From positions 1,540,465-1,604,464 of the forward strand of contig NZ_CP031153.1 of the NCBI RefSeq assembly GCF_003352465.1: 64,000 nt of DNA, written 5' to 3'. Of this stretch, positions 32,668-43,101 are shown piece by piece. The stretch is from Kordia sp. SMS9 (GTDB lineage: Bacteria > Bacteroidota > Bacteroidia > Flavobacteriales > Flavobacteriaceae). A program made the position numbers and the translations under genes. Each line of letters begins with the position of its first letter. Positions within the stretch are counted from its first letter, which is position 1. Below the pieces are notes generated by a model. It made no database searches, was not told the DNA's origin, and worked only from the letters and a program-made list of their open reading frames with translations.

Positions 32668-35600
32668 ATGGTCAAAACGAAATTTTCACATAGAGTTTTA
32701 GCGGTTTTTTTAGCGCTAAATTTTTTATCTACAATTATTCCAATAAACCAATTATTAGCAAATAATAGTGGACCAACAGCACCAGAAGCATCTAGTTTTG
32801 AACCTGTGGATGCTACTGATATGGTAAATTTAATCACAGGAGATTTAAGTTATGTGCTTCCATTGTTAAATGTACCTTCTCCTGAAGGCGGCTATCCTTT
32901 ATCATTATCATATCATGCAGGTATTGCGATGGATCAAGAAGCGTCATGGGTTGGATTGGGCTGGAATTTAAATCCTGGAGCCATTAATAGATCAGTTAAT
33001 GGATTTCCTGATGATTGGGGTAAGTCTAGAGTAAACGAATTTTTTTATGATGTAGGTTGGACTGAAAACTTTTATGATGTTGGAATAGGCGGAAGATTTA
33101 AGGGAGGAATCTCTATTGGTTTAGGTGCTTCTTGGGGAAGTAATAAGGCCTTTGGAGGAAGTGTTAGTTTTGGCTATGGAAAAACTTCTATTGACTTAAA
33201 TACGAATTATGGTGCTAGTATTAAATTTAAGAAAGGGTTTAGTTTAGGGATATCTGCGAAAAGTATCAGTTTAGGACATTCTTTTAGTCAAACTGCTGGC
33301 GACATGAAGTTAGGAGGAGGTGCCAAAATAGGATATAATTTTAGCGATAACACATTTAATGGGAGTTATTCAAATAGTCTAAACTATGATAATTCATTAA
33401 AGTCTTCTGTTGGAATATCTTTTAGTTCTAAGGGAACTTCGATTACAAATGGCTTAGGTTATGGAAAAAGGAGTGCTTCATACACATCTTCATCATCATC
33501 ATTGTCAGCAGGCGATTATACAATTAAATCAAAAACAAAAGGGTTAAATCTAGATTTTGGTGCTTTTTGGTTAAAATATATCAACACTGAAGTGGAATAT
33601 TCATTATTTAAAAGAAATAATTTATACGTTTCAGGAACTTTATATCCTTATGAGGCTTTAAAAGTTAGAAACAACTTAGTGGATCAAAATAGTTTTATGG
33701 ACGTCTTAGAATCTGGAATATATGATGAAACGTATGGTCATACGAATGAGTTTTTGAGACCAAATCATGACAACTATTCTGTAAATGCACAGGGAATTTC
33801 TGGTAATATTAAGCCTAACTATTTTGAAGAAATAAATTTAATTCAGAAAGGAAATAAGATAGAAGCGTCGTTAGAAACTTGGAAGGAATACATAGCCCCA
33901 GCCAATTTAGAGAATGACACAGAGAATGACATTAATGAAAAAACATATTTCTATTTTGACGGGGAATATAGTGGTTTTAGACGTATAGATAGAACAAAGT
34001 TTTTAAAACCAAGTTCTGTTACTCAGATGAATACTGCTAATGCGACACAATTTTACACGCAAGATACTGGCAACTATAGTTTGACAACAACTCCAGATGG
34101 AAATCAAATACATGTCAACAACAGAAAAAGGTCAGGGAATTATGTTGAAACGTATTCCAATCAAGATATTAGAAATAACACTACTGGAACAGAATTTTTA
34201 GAAGCAAAAGATTTGGTACGCACTGATATGAATACATTTATAGACGAAGGTGTAGGTGCTTTTAAAATTACAGCTGTTGATGGGAAAACATATCACTATT
34301 CTTTACCTGTATATCAGTTTGAATCTGTAAACAAAAACTTTAAGGATGATACGAATGAAGATAAAAACTTCCTTGAAATAACAAAATCTAAACCGTACGC
34401 GACTCATTGGCTTTTAACAGCTATAACTGGACCTGATTTTATAAAAATGGATGCAAACAGAAACTATCCAGACGAGGGTGATTATGGGTATTGGGTGCGT
34501 TTTGATTATGGAAAATGGTCAGACGGTCATGGATGGAGAACTCCGAACAATGAGTATGAAACAATTTACAATAATAATGATCAAAATTATGTGTATTCTT
34601 ACGGAAGAAAGCAAATTTATTACTTAGATGCTATCAAGACACGTACACATACTGCCTTATTTGTAAAAAATTTAAGATTGGATAACAATTCAATCGAAAT
34701 TCCAGAATACACGACAAAATGGACTTCAGGCAATTTTGATTATATAGCAAATAGTAAAAGCTTTCAAGAAGATAAAACAAAGCCATTTGCAAAACCAGGA
34801 GAAGTATTATATAGGCAAAACAATTCAACCTGGACATTGGCTTCACAAGATCAATTTAGTGGTATAGAAATAGAAGACTGGGAAGCAAGAAAGCAAAATT
34901 TAAAATATTTTGATATTCCTTCAGGAAAAACCTTAAGATTAGATAAAATATTACTGTTAAAAAATGAAGATGCTACTTATAATAAAGGAGCTGGCAATCT
35001 AACTTCTGTATTAGATGGTGTAGTGTATACAAATGATATATTCTTTGATATTTTGGCAACTAGATATGGAAGTAGCGACATGCCTGTTTCTTTAATAAAC
35101 GAAACCTTATATGCTGATAAAAATATAATTAAACAATTTCAATTAAACCAACATCAAAATGTATTAGACGTAAGTGATCTTGTATTGAATAATTTAGAAG
35201 TTAAAGCAGTCAAAACGATTGACTTCAATTATGATGAGTCCTATCCACTAGGAAAAAACTCGATAACATCCAATGCTTCTAGTAAAGGAAGATTAACATT
35301 AAGCACCCTAGATTTTGGAGGGAAATCAGGTGTTAAATTAATACCTCCCTATTCATTCAATTACGCAAACGCAGCAGAATCTTTTAATAAAGATAACATA
35401 GATATTTGGGGATATAATAAGGATTTAGCTGATGTTTGGAGTTTAAATTCTATACAATCACCGTTAGGAGGAAAGATTCAAATAGAATATGAAAATGATA
35501 AGTATACACCAGCGGCAGCAGGGGAAATAGTTTTTAGAAAGGATTTAAGACAGTATTATGATGACCTTAATACGCCTAGAACAGTTACTATTCCAGATGC

Positions 35601-37635
35601 CAATGGATATTTTATAATTGATAGTAGACAACACTTTGGAATTAAAGTTGGTGATCAATTAGACTTCTTCTATGGCTGCGGCTCTTTTGATATTTTTTCA
35701 GGAGTGTCACAATTAACTACAACAAGAACAGCTACAATTACAGAATATTTAGGAGGAACAGAATATAGAGCTCAAGTGAGTGCTCCTCCAAATCAATTTG
35801 AATGCGATCCTACTGACGGCGATGCAATATCAATTACTGCTAAATATAATTTAAACCAAGAATTTGAAGGAGGTGGTATACGCGTAAAAAGTATAAAAGT
35901 TATTGATGAAAATAGTAGTGAATATATCACCAACTATAATTACAACAATGGAACAACTTCTTATATACCGTTAAAAGACTATAATTTATCTTTTGCTTCT
36001 GAACTACCTGCGCCAGGAGTACTTTATGAAGATGTTGAAGTGGAAAATTTAGATGCGAATACCCGAACCAATTACAAGTTTGAAGTATTGAAAAAAATCC
36101 CAGGGACAGCAGACTATAATTTATTAACAGCAACAATGGAAGCTGACAGTCATTTTGCACCTCCTGGGGCAGCATATGTATTGAAAGTAAATATAGAAGA
36201 TAAATTATCTAGACTGGGTAATTTAATATCAACTGAAAGCTATAATTCAGAAGGTCATTTGTTATCAAAAGTTACTAATAATTATAAAGATGATTTGAAT
36301 GCTGATGGTCAAATAGGAACTACGCAAGAAAGTTTTAAAAGTATGCACAGATTTACATCTAGAGAAGATCTAAATGGATTTAGAAGTGAAACTTGGAGAT
36401 TTGACAATACTAGTTATACAAAATATCCAAATGTCCTTTCGAGTCTTGCGGAAGTTTCAAATGGAATCGAAAATGTCACGTATTATGATAAGCATGATTT
36501 TTTAACAGGTCAATTACTTGAATCTACCAACATAGGTAGTAAAGGAAATCAATTTAAAATAGAACTCATTCCTGCTCATACGAAATATATTGCAATGGGA
36601 GCAAAAGTTGATGATATGACCAACAAAAATATGTTAACTCAAGAAGCGATGAGTAAAACATATTTAAAAGTAAACAATCAATGGAAAGAAACAAGTATAG
36701 GAATAACAACTTGGAATAATAACTGGTCATATACAAATCAAGTTGGTCTACAAAATACACCTTCAACAGATGATGAAAAAATTTGGCGTAAACACAAGTC
36801 ATACACATGGCAAGGAAATCTTGATACCAATGGAACCTTGCTAGGGTATTCTGATACTTTTAATTGGAATTTGGGCGCAAGTCAGACTAGTGAATGGAAA
36901 CAACTATCAGAAATTACACAATATAATCATTATTCTATGCCTCTTGAAACCAAAGATGTAAACGGTAACAAAGTAGCAACAAAAACAGGAGATGATTCTT
37001 CGAAAATATTGGCAGTAGGAAATGCTGGATATGGAGAGATGTTCTACACAGGTGCTGAAAATGATAGCCCGTCAACAGCAACTACATACATAGATCAGCA
37101 AATAAAAATGGACAATGGCGCTACACGAACTAACACAAAATTTCATACAGGAAGAAGTTCAGTTGAAATACCAGTTGGAGGACGTTTAGGGGCAATTTTC
37201 CGAGAGAATACCTACAGAACAGGTAAATATAAAATATCTGTTTGGGTACACAAAGAGAACAATGACAATGCAAGAATTCAAGGAAACGCTTTTAATGGTG
37301 AAATCATTCCTGCTGGCGATTGGGTACTTATGAACCACTATGTATCATTCTCAAACAATACAGGAACACAATTCCCTTATGTAACTTCAGCTAGCGGAAT
37401 TATACACGTAGATGACTACAGAATTCATCCTGTAAGTTCTTCTATGTCTAGTTATGTTTATAATGAATGGGACGAACTATCTTATATATTAGACAGTAAT
37501 AATCTAGCAACATATTTTGAATATGACAACGCTGGAAGGCTTGTGAAAACATCCAAAGAAGTTGTAGATGATGGCTCTCTTACAGGAGGTTTTAAGAAAA
37601 TATCTGAAAATAAATATCATTACAAAAACAACTAA
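32668..37635 (+). CDS. Giant SpvB/YD-type protein, first half of a split RHS system
   Basis: A 1655-aa exported protein (signal peptide to about residue 31). Residues 45-110 (VNLITGDLSYVLPL, EGGYPLSLSYHAG, WVGLGWNLNPGAI) resemble the SpvB-like start of TcB-type toxin shells. Residues 138-300 are a Gly/Ser/Asn-rich run of short strands. The middle is beta-rich without a known domain, and the last 60 residues end in a YD/RHS-type repeat (YVYNEWDELSYIL, TYFEYDNAGRLVK). Together with the next gene it has the content of a single RHS/Tc shell cut in two. No T9SS C-terminal domain is present. The stretch is visibly more A+T-rich than the housekeeping genes. Confidence 0.8.
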   Translation: MVKTKFSHRVLAVFLALNFLSTIIPINQLLANNSGPTAPEASSFEPVDATDMVNLITGDLSYVLPLLNVPSPEGGYPLSLSYHAGIAMDQEASWVGLGWNLNPGAINRSVNGFPDDWGKSRVNEFFYDVGWTENFYDVGIGGRFKGGISIGLGASWGSNKAFGGSVSFGYGKTSIDLNTNYGASIKFKKGFSLGISAKSISLGHSFSQTAGDMKLGGGAKIGYNFSDNTFNGSYSNSLNYDNSLKSSVGISFSSKGTSITNGLGYGKRSASYTSSSSSLSAGDYTIKSKTKGLNLDFGAFWLKYINTEVEYSLFKRNNLYVSGTLYPYEALKVRNNLVDQNSFMDVLESGIYDETYGHTNEFLRPNHDNYSVNAQGISGNIKPNYFEEINLIQKGNKIEASLETWKEYIAPANLENDTENDINEKTYFYFDGEYSGFRRIDRTKFLKPSSVTQMNTANATQFYTQDTGNYSLTTTPDGNQIHVNNRKRSGNYVETYSNQDIRNNTTGTEFLEAKDLVRTDMNTFIDEGVGAFKITAVDGKTYHYSLPVYQFESVNKNFKDDTNEDKNFLEITKSKPYATHWLLTAITGPDFIKMDANRNYPDEGDYGYWVRFDYGKWSDGHGWRTPNNEYETIYNNNDQNYVYSYGRKQIYYLDAIKTRTHTALFVKNLRLDNNSIEIPEYTTKWTSGNFDYIANSKSFQEDKTKPFAKPGEVLYRQNNSTWTLASQDQFSGIEIEDWEARKQNLKYFDIPSGKTLRLDKILLLKNEDATYNKGAGNLTSVLDGVVYTNDIFFDILATRYGSSDMPVSLINETLYADKNIIKQFQLNQHQNVLDVSDLVLNNLEVKAVKTIDFNYDESYPLGKNSITSNASSKGRLTLSTLDFGGKSGVKLIPPYSFNYANAAESFNKDNIDIWGYNKDLADVWSLNSIQSPLGGKIQIEYENDKYTPAAAGEIVFRKDLRQYYDDLNTPRTVTIPDANGYFIIDSRQHFGIKVGDQLDFFYGCGSFDIFSGVSQLTTTRTATITEYLGGTEYRAQVSAPPNQFECDPTDGDAISITAKYNLNQEFEGGGIRVKSIKVIDENSSEYITNYNYNNGTTSYIPLKDYNLSFASELPAPGVLYEDVEVENLDANTRTNYKFEVLKKIPGTADYNLLTATMEADSHFAPPGAAYVLKVNIEDKLSRLGNLISTESYNSEGHLLSKVTNNYKDDLNADGQIGTTQESFKSMHRFTSREDLNGFRSETWRFDNTSYTKYPNVLSSLAEVSNGIENVTYYDKHDFLTGQLLESTNIGSKGNQFKIELIPAHTKYIAMGAKVDDMTNKNMLTQEAMSKTYLKVNNQWKETSIGITTWNNNWSYTNQVGLQNTPSTDDEKIWRKHKSYTWQGNLDTNGTLLGYSDTFNWNLGASQTSEWKQLSEITQYNHYSMPLETKDVNGNKVATKTGDDSSKILAVGNAGYGEMFYTGAENDSPSTATTYIDQQIKMDNGATRTNTKFHTGRSSVEIPVGGRLGAIFRENTYRTGKYKISVWVHKENNDNARIQGNAFNGEIIPAGDWVLMNHYVSFSNNTGTQFPYVTSASGIIHVDDYRIHPVSSSMSSYVYNEWDELSYILDSNNLATYFEYDNAGRLVKTSKEVVDDGSLTGGFKKISENKYHYKNN

Positions 37636-37645
37636 AAATCGAGAA

Positions 37646-40600
37646 ATGAAAAAAAGCATATTAATTATAATATTAGTTCTAGGCTATATTCATTTTGGAT
37701 TAGCACAGAACATGACTTGGGGAGTCAATAATAGTTTTATACTACATGAACAAACTATTTTTCCTGGCGAGAACTATATGTATTCCAATATACCAGATCA
37801 TAGTGAAATTACTTCTATAGATAGATTGCTATCCGCGACGACTTCAGCTTATGTGAAGGTATCTAATATTTCAGAATTTTCCAGTTCTCCAGGCGGAGTC
37901 ACTCTAAACAGTCCTCCATCAACGCTTAATTTGTCAATTTCTTTAGTGCCTGTTTCAACTTCAGAGATTACTTTAGAGCGTGATAAATTTACACTTCTAG
38001 TTCGTCCAGGACGCGGTAGTATTGGCGGTACTACCTACTATAGCATCGTTGCATTTAAGGGAACATCTCTATCATCATCGACTGTGGCTACAGTTAATAA
38101 TTTAACGCTGACCGATATTGTCAATGCAGAAGTCATGATTGAAAAAGTAGGGGTTTCTACAATTAATTTCAAATACAACGGAACCATTTTTGGGACCACG
38201 GTCATAGCAGATCCTAGTGTGGATTACAACCTATACTTTGATACGCCTACGGGTCCGTATTTTGGATTTAAGTATGATTTTCAAGGTTTTGATTTTAGTC
38301 CTTTGTATTATCCGTGTATCACAGGATCAGCGAATTCAGATAAAAACTGGATATCAAACTGTTCATATGATATAAATGGTAATATAAAGGTTTCTGGAAT
38401 TTCATATTCAGATGAGTTGGGTAGACTATTACAGACACAAGGTTTTGATTTAAAGACTGGTAAAAGATGGATTTCAGAAATACAATATGATCAACAAGGA
38501 AGACCTGCATTTGCTACTTCTTCATCTCCAGCAAATTTACTTGGTTTAGAATATACCTATAAGACAGATTTTATTAAAAAAGTAAATGGAATTGCCTATA
38601 CGAATTCAGATTGGGAGAATATAATACCACAAGCAGTGGGAAGTCAAGAAGAATCATTAGGATGGTATTATAGTACAAATAATACAAGTGAGCCTTTTCA
38701 GGATATTACAGATTACCCGTTTATTAGAACCACATATAGTAATCTCAACCCAGGAGCTACTCAAAAGATAGAGGGAGGAAGGCAACTAGATAATAATATT
38801 CCACAAGGGTTTTCATATACAGTTCCAGCTACACAGGAATTATATTATGTTTTTGGAAGTGATGCTTTTCAAGGAGAAACCGCAGTAGAAGGAAAAGAAG
38901 TTATTTTGAAAGCTTCTAAGACAGTTTCAATAGATGAAAAAGGAAATGAAAATGTAAAATTTACTGATGCAGAGGGAAAAACTTTGGCATCAGCTCGTTC
39001 AGGAGGAACTGTAAATTATGACGTAGTAGCTCTAATAGGAGAACAAGGATATATTGATGTGCACATTCCAAAAAATATAACAAACTCACAAATATCTTTT
39101 GAAAATAGTAACATTGGTGATTATACGATTTACAACCTTCGAACGGAAACGATAGTAACTTCTATGACAGGTGGAAATTTTTATCGCTTAGTATTAAACA
39201 ATGCTTCAAGTGAAAACAAGAGCTACATTACATCTGCAGGAACTATTGTATCAGATGCAAATAGTAAAGGAATCAGGTATCCTGTCAATTATTATGATTA
39301 TGCGTTAAGCTATTACGATGATGCAGGGATGCTTGTAAAGTCTACTCAACCTTTAGGTTTTAATGCTTCATGTTTGACAACAATTCAAGCAAATCCAACG
39401 CATAGTTTAGAAAGTACTTTTACATACAATGCCTTAGGTGAAATAGTAACTTCTACCAGCCCTGACAATGGTATAGCCACCTTTAAGTACCGAGCTGATG
39501 GACAAATACGTTTTTCTCAAAATAGTAAACAAGCGTTAGTCAATGAATTTTCTTATACAAATTATGATAATTTAGGGCGATCTATCGAAAGTGGAGTTGC
39601 ACAGGGGAATTTTTCAACCGTAGATGCGGATATTGATGTTTTCTCAGCAACTAATTATAAAGAACAAAATTTTGTTACATACGATGAGGTAAATACATCA
39701 GAATTAAGTTCATTAAATATTGACTATCAATCTCCTTCCTTTTTATCAGGAAATGTAGCCAAAACACAAAATGATCAAACAACTACTTATTACAGTTATG
39801 ATATCTATGGGCGTGTAAAATGGGTGGTACAAAATATTACAGACTTAGGTTTTAAAACAATCGATTATGAATATGATCCAATAACGAGTGCAATTTCTAA
39901 AACGGTGTATCAAAAACATGATGCTAATGAGCAATTTATTCATAGATACACTTATAATTCCGTTGATAATAGCCTTGTAAAGGTAGAGACTTCCACAGAT
40001 GATATTATATACACAGAACATGCTGTTTATGAGTATTATGAAACAGGTCAGTTAAAAAATATTCAATTAGCAGAAGGAATACAACAAATAGATTATGTAT
40101 ACACATTAGGCGGACAACTAAAATCGATCAACCACCCTAGTCTATCTTCGATAGATGATCCAGGCGGCAGTGCTAATGATATGTTTGGAATGACCATTGA
40201 TTATTTTACAAATGATTATCAACGTACCAATAGCTTTCCAACAGTTACCACAGGAACCAATCAATACAATGGTAATATCAAAGGAATCACATGGAATGTA
40301 GATCAAGATGCAGGAGAAAACCCATTACAATATAGCTATGAATACAATAGAGAAAACTGGTTGACAGAAGCTAATTTTAATGGAAATGGAAATATAAATA
40401 CCACAATACCTCAAAACATAACGATAGATACGACTGCCGACCCAGATCAAACGGTTGCCGCTAGTAGCTCCATAAATTTTCTACCTGGTGCTCAAGTAAC
40501 TGCTGTTACAGGAACAGAATTCAATGCAGTAATAAATACTAATACAGCGGCAGGTAATTATGAGTCTACAGATTATCAAGTATCAAACATAACCTATGAT

Positions 40601-42076
40601 GCCAATGGTAATATAAAGACCTTAGATCGTAATAAGAACACGCAAGGTGGAAGCAATAAAATGGATGAGTTATCCTATGTATACAACACCAACAAGCCTA
40701 ATCAATTAAAGCAGATTACAGATGCTGTCACGGTAATCACAAATGCTAATGATATTAAGACGCAAACCAATCCCGATAATTACGAATATAATGAAATAGG
40801 TCAGTTGATTAGAAACAATGGAGAGGATATAAGTTATACATATAATGCAAAAGGACTGGTAACAGAAATAAAAAAGATATTAACGGATGAGTTAATTGTA
40901 AAATTTTATTACAATGATAAAAATCATAGAGTAAAAAAAGAAAGTTTTAGTAATGGTATATTACAAACTACAACTCATTACATTCGAAATACATTCGGTA
41001 TACCACTGGCTATCTATGAAAATAGTACTTTAGTTGAACATACAATCTATGGCAACACAACATTAGGAATTCATTACAGAGCAAGTGATACCAATGCATA
41101 TCAATTGACAGATCATTTAGGAAATGTTAGGGCCGTAATTTTAAGAAATGGGACGAATGCAGTTTCTTTAACGGCAAAAACGGATTACTATCCTTTTGGA
41201 ATGCCTATGCCAAACAGGCATGTTGGTGACGGATACAGATATGCATATCAAGGACAGGAAAAAGACCCGGAAACAAATATGGAAGCTTTTGAACTTCGTT
41301 TATGGGATAGTCGTATCGGACGTTGGTTAACTACCGATCCTTACAATCAATTTCATTCTCCTTATTTAGGGATGGGGAATAATCCAATCAATGGAATTGA
41401 CCCCGATGGAGGAAAGTTTTTTGATTGGTATGAAATATTAGATTCAGATGGTAATGAGACTGGAAGAATAGTTTGGCTTGACGGCAATGAAGAACATGAT
41501 GGATTTAAACACTTATCGTATTGGTATAGAGAGACAGATACTTATAATAATACCTATGTTTACGATCCAATTACTAAAGGAGTCTATTATTCAGGATGGC
41601 TTAGTAATGGAGAATATGTACAGAATATGATGACCGAATCATTTGATGGATGGCTTGATGTAGTATTAATTGAAGCAGATACAAGAAGTACAGGAGAAAA
41701 AATAGATGATTATGTAAGAGGCATTGAAAACGCAGTCATAAGAACAACATCAAAACTTACAAACATAGTTGGAAGCCAAATAAATGTTTGGTGGCATGAG
41801 GGATTTCACCCAGGAAGAGCATATAATGCTGAACACTATTTGTGGGAGCATTACTGGGAATTAGATGAAAACAGAAAGTATGTTAAAATTCATTTGCGAG
41901 ACTCAAAAGATATAGAAACTGCATTAGATCCCGTGGTGATTCTCACTTCAATACCTGGAGGTTTTACTTATAATTTAACGGGTAAAGCAATTCAAGATTT
42001 TATTCTAAATAAAACTATAAATGCAACAATATTAGAAACCATAAGAACTATTCATAGTAACTATAATGAAAAATAA
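37646..42076 (+). CDS. RHS-core protein with variable C-terminal domain carrying HExxH
   Basis: A 1476-aa exported protein from the ATG at 37646 (signal peptide MKKSILIIILVLGYIHFGLAQ); an earlier frame overlapping the previous gene is not needed. Residues 250-1190 hold many YD/RHS repeats (ISYSDELGRLLQ, FTYNALGEIVTS, YYSYDIYGRVKWV). The RHS-associated core follows at about 1190-1256 (YAYQGQEKDPETNMEAF, LRLWDSRIGRWLTTDPY, NPINGIDPDGG). The 220-aa tip beyond it is the position of polymorphic toxins. It contains WWHEGFHPG, an HExxH motif (His1384, Glu1385, His1388), so a zinc peptidase-like activity is possible but unproven; a third ligand might lie in AEHYLWEHYWELDE. A two-span protein follows after 2 bp. 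Confidence 0.85.
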   Translation: MKKSILIIILVLGYIHFGLAQNMTWGVNNSFILHEQTIFPGENYMYSNIPDHSEITSIDRLLSATTSAYVKVSNISEFSSSPGGVTLNSPPSTLNLSISLVPVSTSEITLERDKFTLLVRPGRGSIGGTTYYSIVAFKGTSLSSSTVATVNNLTLTDIVNAEVMIEKVGVSTINFKYNGTIFGTTVIADPSVDYNLYFDTPTGPYFGFKYDFQGFDFSPLYYPCITGSANSDKNWISNCSYDINGNIKVSGISYSDELGRLLQTQGFDLKTGKRWISEIQYDQQGRPAFATSSSPANLLGLEYTYKTDFIKKVNGIAYTNSDWENIIPQAVGSQEESLGWYYSTNNTSEPFQDITDYPFIRTTYSNLNPGATQKIEGGRQLDNNIPQGFSYTVPATQELYYVFGSDAFQGETAVEGKEVILKASKTVSIDEKGNENVKFTDAEGKTLASARSGGTVNYDVVALIGEQGYIDVHIPKNITNSQISFENSNIGDYTIYNLRTETIVTSMTGGNFYRLVLNNASSENKSYITSAGTIVSDANSKGIRYPVNYYDYALSYYDDAGMLVKSTQPLGFNASCLTTIQANPTHSLESTFTYNALGEIVTSTSPDNGIATFKYRADGQIRFSQNSKQALVNEFSYTNYDNLGRSIESGVAQGNFSTVDADIDVFSATNYKEQNFVTYDEVNTSELSSLNIDYQSPSFLSGNVAKTQNDQTTTYYSYDIYGRVKWVVQNITDLGFKTIDYEYDPITSAISKTVYQKHDANEQFIHRYTYNSVDNSLVKVETSTDDIIYTEHAVYEYYETGQLKNIQLAEGIQQIDYVYTLGGQLKSINHPSLSSIDDPGGSANDMFGMTIDYFTNDYQRTNSFPTVTTGTNQYNGNIKGITWNVDQDAGENPLQYSYEYNRENWLTEANFNGNGNINTTIPQNITIDTTADPDQTVAASSSINFLPGAQVTAVTGTEFNAVINTNTAAGNYESTDYQVSNITYDANGNIKTLDRNKNTQGGSNKMDELSYVYNTNKPNQLKQITDAVTVITNANDIKTQTNPDNYEYNEIGQLIRNNGEDISYTYNAKGLVTEIKKILTDELIVKFYYNDKNHRVKKESFSNGILQTTTHYIRNTFGIPLAIYENSTLVEHTIYGNTTLGIHYRASDTNAYQLTDHLGNVRAVILRNGTNAVSLTAKTDYYPFGMPMPNRHVGDGYRYAYQGQEKDPETNMEAFELRLWDSRIGRWLTTDPYNQFHSPYLGMGNNPINGIDPDGGKFFDWYEILDSDGNETGRIVWLDGNEEHDGFKHLSYWYRETDTYNNTYVYDPITKGVYYSGWLSNGEYVQNMMTESFDGWLDVVLIEADTRSTGEKIDDYVRGIENAVIRTTSKLTNIVGSQINVWWHEGFHPGRAYNAEHYLWEHYWELDENRKYVKIHLRDSKDIETALDPVVILTSIPGGFTYNLTGKAIQDFILNKTINATILETIRTIHSNYNEK

Positions 42077-42078
42077 AA

Positions 42079-42270
42079 ATGGAGGACTATATAATTTTCT
42101 TTCTAATCTTACTGTTTTTAGAGATTCCAGGAGCTTTTGTTCGCTGGATTTGGCTGAGAAAAAAATACTCTTTCAAAGAAGTTCTATTAAATAATAATAG
42201 AATATACAATTTTATAATTAGTGTAATTTTACTTGCAATAGGATTATCAATTTTTAATAGCTTTAATTAA
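42079..42270 (+). CDS. Two-span small membrane protein, candidate immunity protein
   Basis: A 63-aa protein: hydrophobic segment 4-20 (IIFFLILLFLEIPGAF), a basic cytoplasmic-type loop (RWIWLRKKYSFKE) and a second span 44-60 (FIISVILLAIGLSIF). It starts 2 bp after the RHS-toxin gene, the usual place of an immunity gene. Strongly A+T-rich. No family is recognised. If the toxin tip acts in the periplasm or membrane, a membrane immunity protein would make sense. Confidence 0.6.
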   Translation: MEDYIIFFLILLFLEIPGAFVRWIWLRKKYSFKEVLLNNNRIYNFIISVILLAIGLSIFNSFN

Positions 42271-42364
42271 ATATTGATTTTTTCACATATGTGGAGTCTA
42301 TCCATTTAAAAAATATTTTATAATTATTATATCAAATAAATAACCTTAATAAAAAAACATAAAA

Positions 42365-43081
42365 ATGAAAAAACACACATTATCCATTCTATTCGCAATG
42401 CTCTCATTAGCAGTTTTTGCACAACACGATTACGACAACGAAGGCGTTATTTACTCCCATGGAACAGATCCACATGTGTCCATTGGAAGTGATACGCTTC
42501 TAGGAACTTTTTCAACTCAACAATCAGTACTTCAACTGCTCAATACAGATGGAGCGGTTGTTTCCCTAGGTATGATGTTCGATCCCTTACATAGAGTATA
42601 TATGAATTTCAATGCATTTGGAAATGGAATATATCTAGATCCAAATGCGTCACTTTCACTTTCAGGCGGCTCTAGCTTTTTTAGATTTAATGGCTCAGGA
42701 ATAGATGGTGGTTCCGTTTCCATAGGCTCAAATACTACGGTGGTACCCACAGGATATAAACTTGCTGTTGGTGGAAAAATAATTACGGAAGAAGTAACTG
42801 TACAACTAGAAACTGAGTGGCCCGATTTTGTATTTCATAAAAATTATGATCTGGATAGCTTAGAAGAAGTTGAAAAACATATAGAAGAAAAAGGACACCT
42901 AAAAAATGTTCCTTCAGCAAAAGAAGTTGAGGAAAACGGAATCTCTTTAGGGGAAATGAATGCAAAAGTTCTTCAAAAAGTAGAAGAATTAACACTGTAT
43001 ATGATTGAACTCAACAAAGAAGTAAAAGAGCTTAAAGAAGAAAATAAAAAGCTAAAAGCGCTATTGAAAAAAGCGCAATAA
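42365..43081 (+). CDS. Secreted protein with tail-fibre-like C-terminal coiled coil
   Basis: A 238-aa protein with signal peptide (to FAQ, residue 19). A glycine-rich beta region is followed by TGYKLAVGGKIITEEV and then by DLDSLEEVEKHIEEKGHLKNVPSAKEV and GISLGEMNAKVLQKVEELTLYMIELN. This is a pattern I recall from many Bacteroidota proteins that resemble the ends of phage tail fibres. The last 40 residues are a Lys/Glu coiled coil that should trimerise. It lies behind the RHS operon with a 94-bp gap; a structural relation to the RHS proteins is possible. Function unknown. Confidence 0.75.
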   Translation: MKKHTLSILFAMLSLAVFAQHDYDNEGVIYSHGTDPHVSIGSDTLLGTFSTQQSVLQLLNTDGAVVSLGMMFDPLHRVYMNFNAFGNGIYLDPNASLSLSGGSSFFRFNGSGIDGGSVSIGSNTTVVPTGYKLAVGGKIITEEVTVQLETEWPDFVFHKNYDLDSLEEVEKHIEEKGHLKNVPSAKEVEENGISLGEMNAKVLQKVEELTLYMIELNKEVKELKEENKKLKALLKKAQ

Positions 43082-43101
43082 CACATGCATACATTATCTG
43101 G

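Noticed and set aside
37568..37645. Upstream extension of the RHS-core gene overlapping the previous gene
   Set aside because: The ATG at 37646 starts a classic signal peptide; the extension would hide it and overlaps the end of the preceding protein.
32668..42076. The giant proteins as classical T6SS Rhs effectors or Tc toxins
   Set aside because: No PAAR, VgrG, Hcp or TcA-like gene is in the window, and both proteins have signal peptides, so export by Sec is indicated.
42283..42298. CACATATGTG palindrome before the coiled-coil protein as an operator
   Set aside because: Ten base pairs of such composition are expected by chance in this A+T-rich region and no promoter match lies close by.
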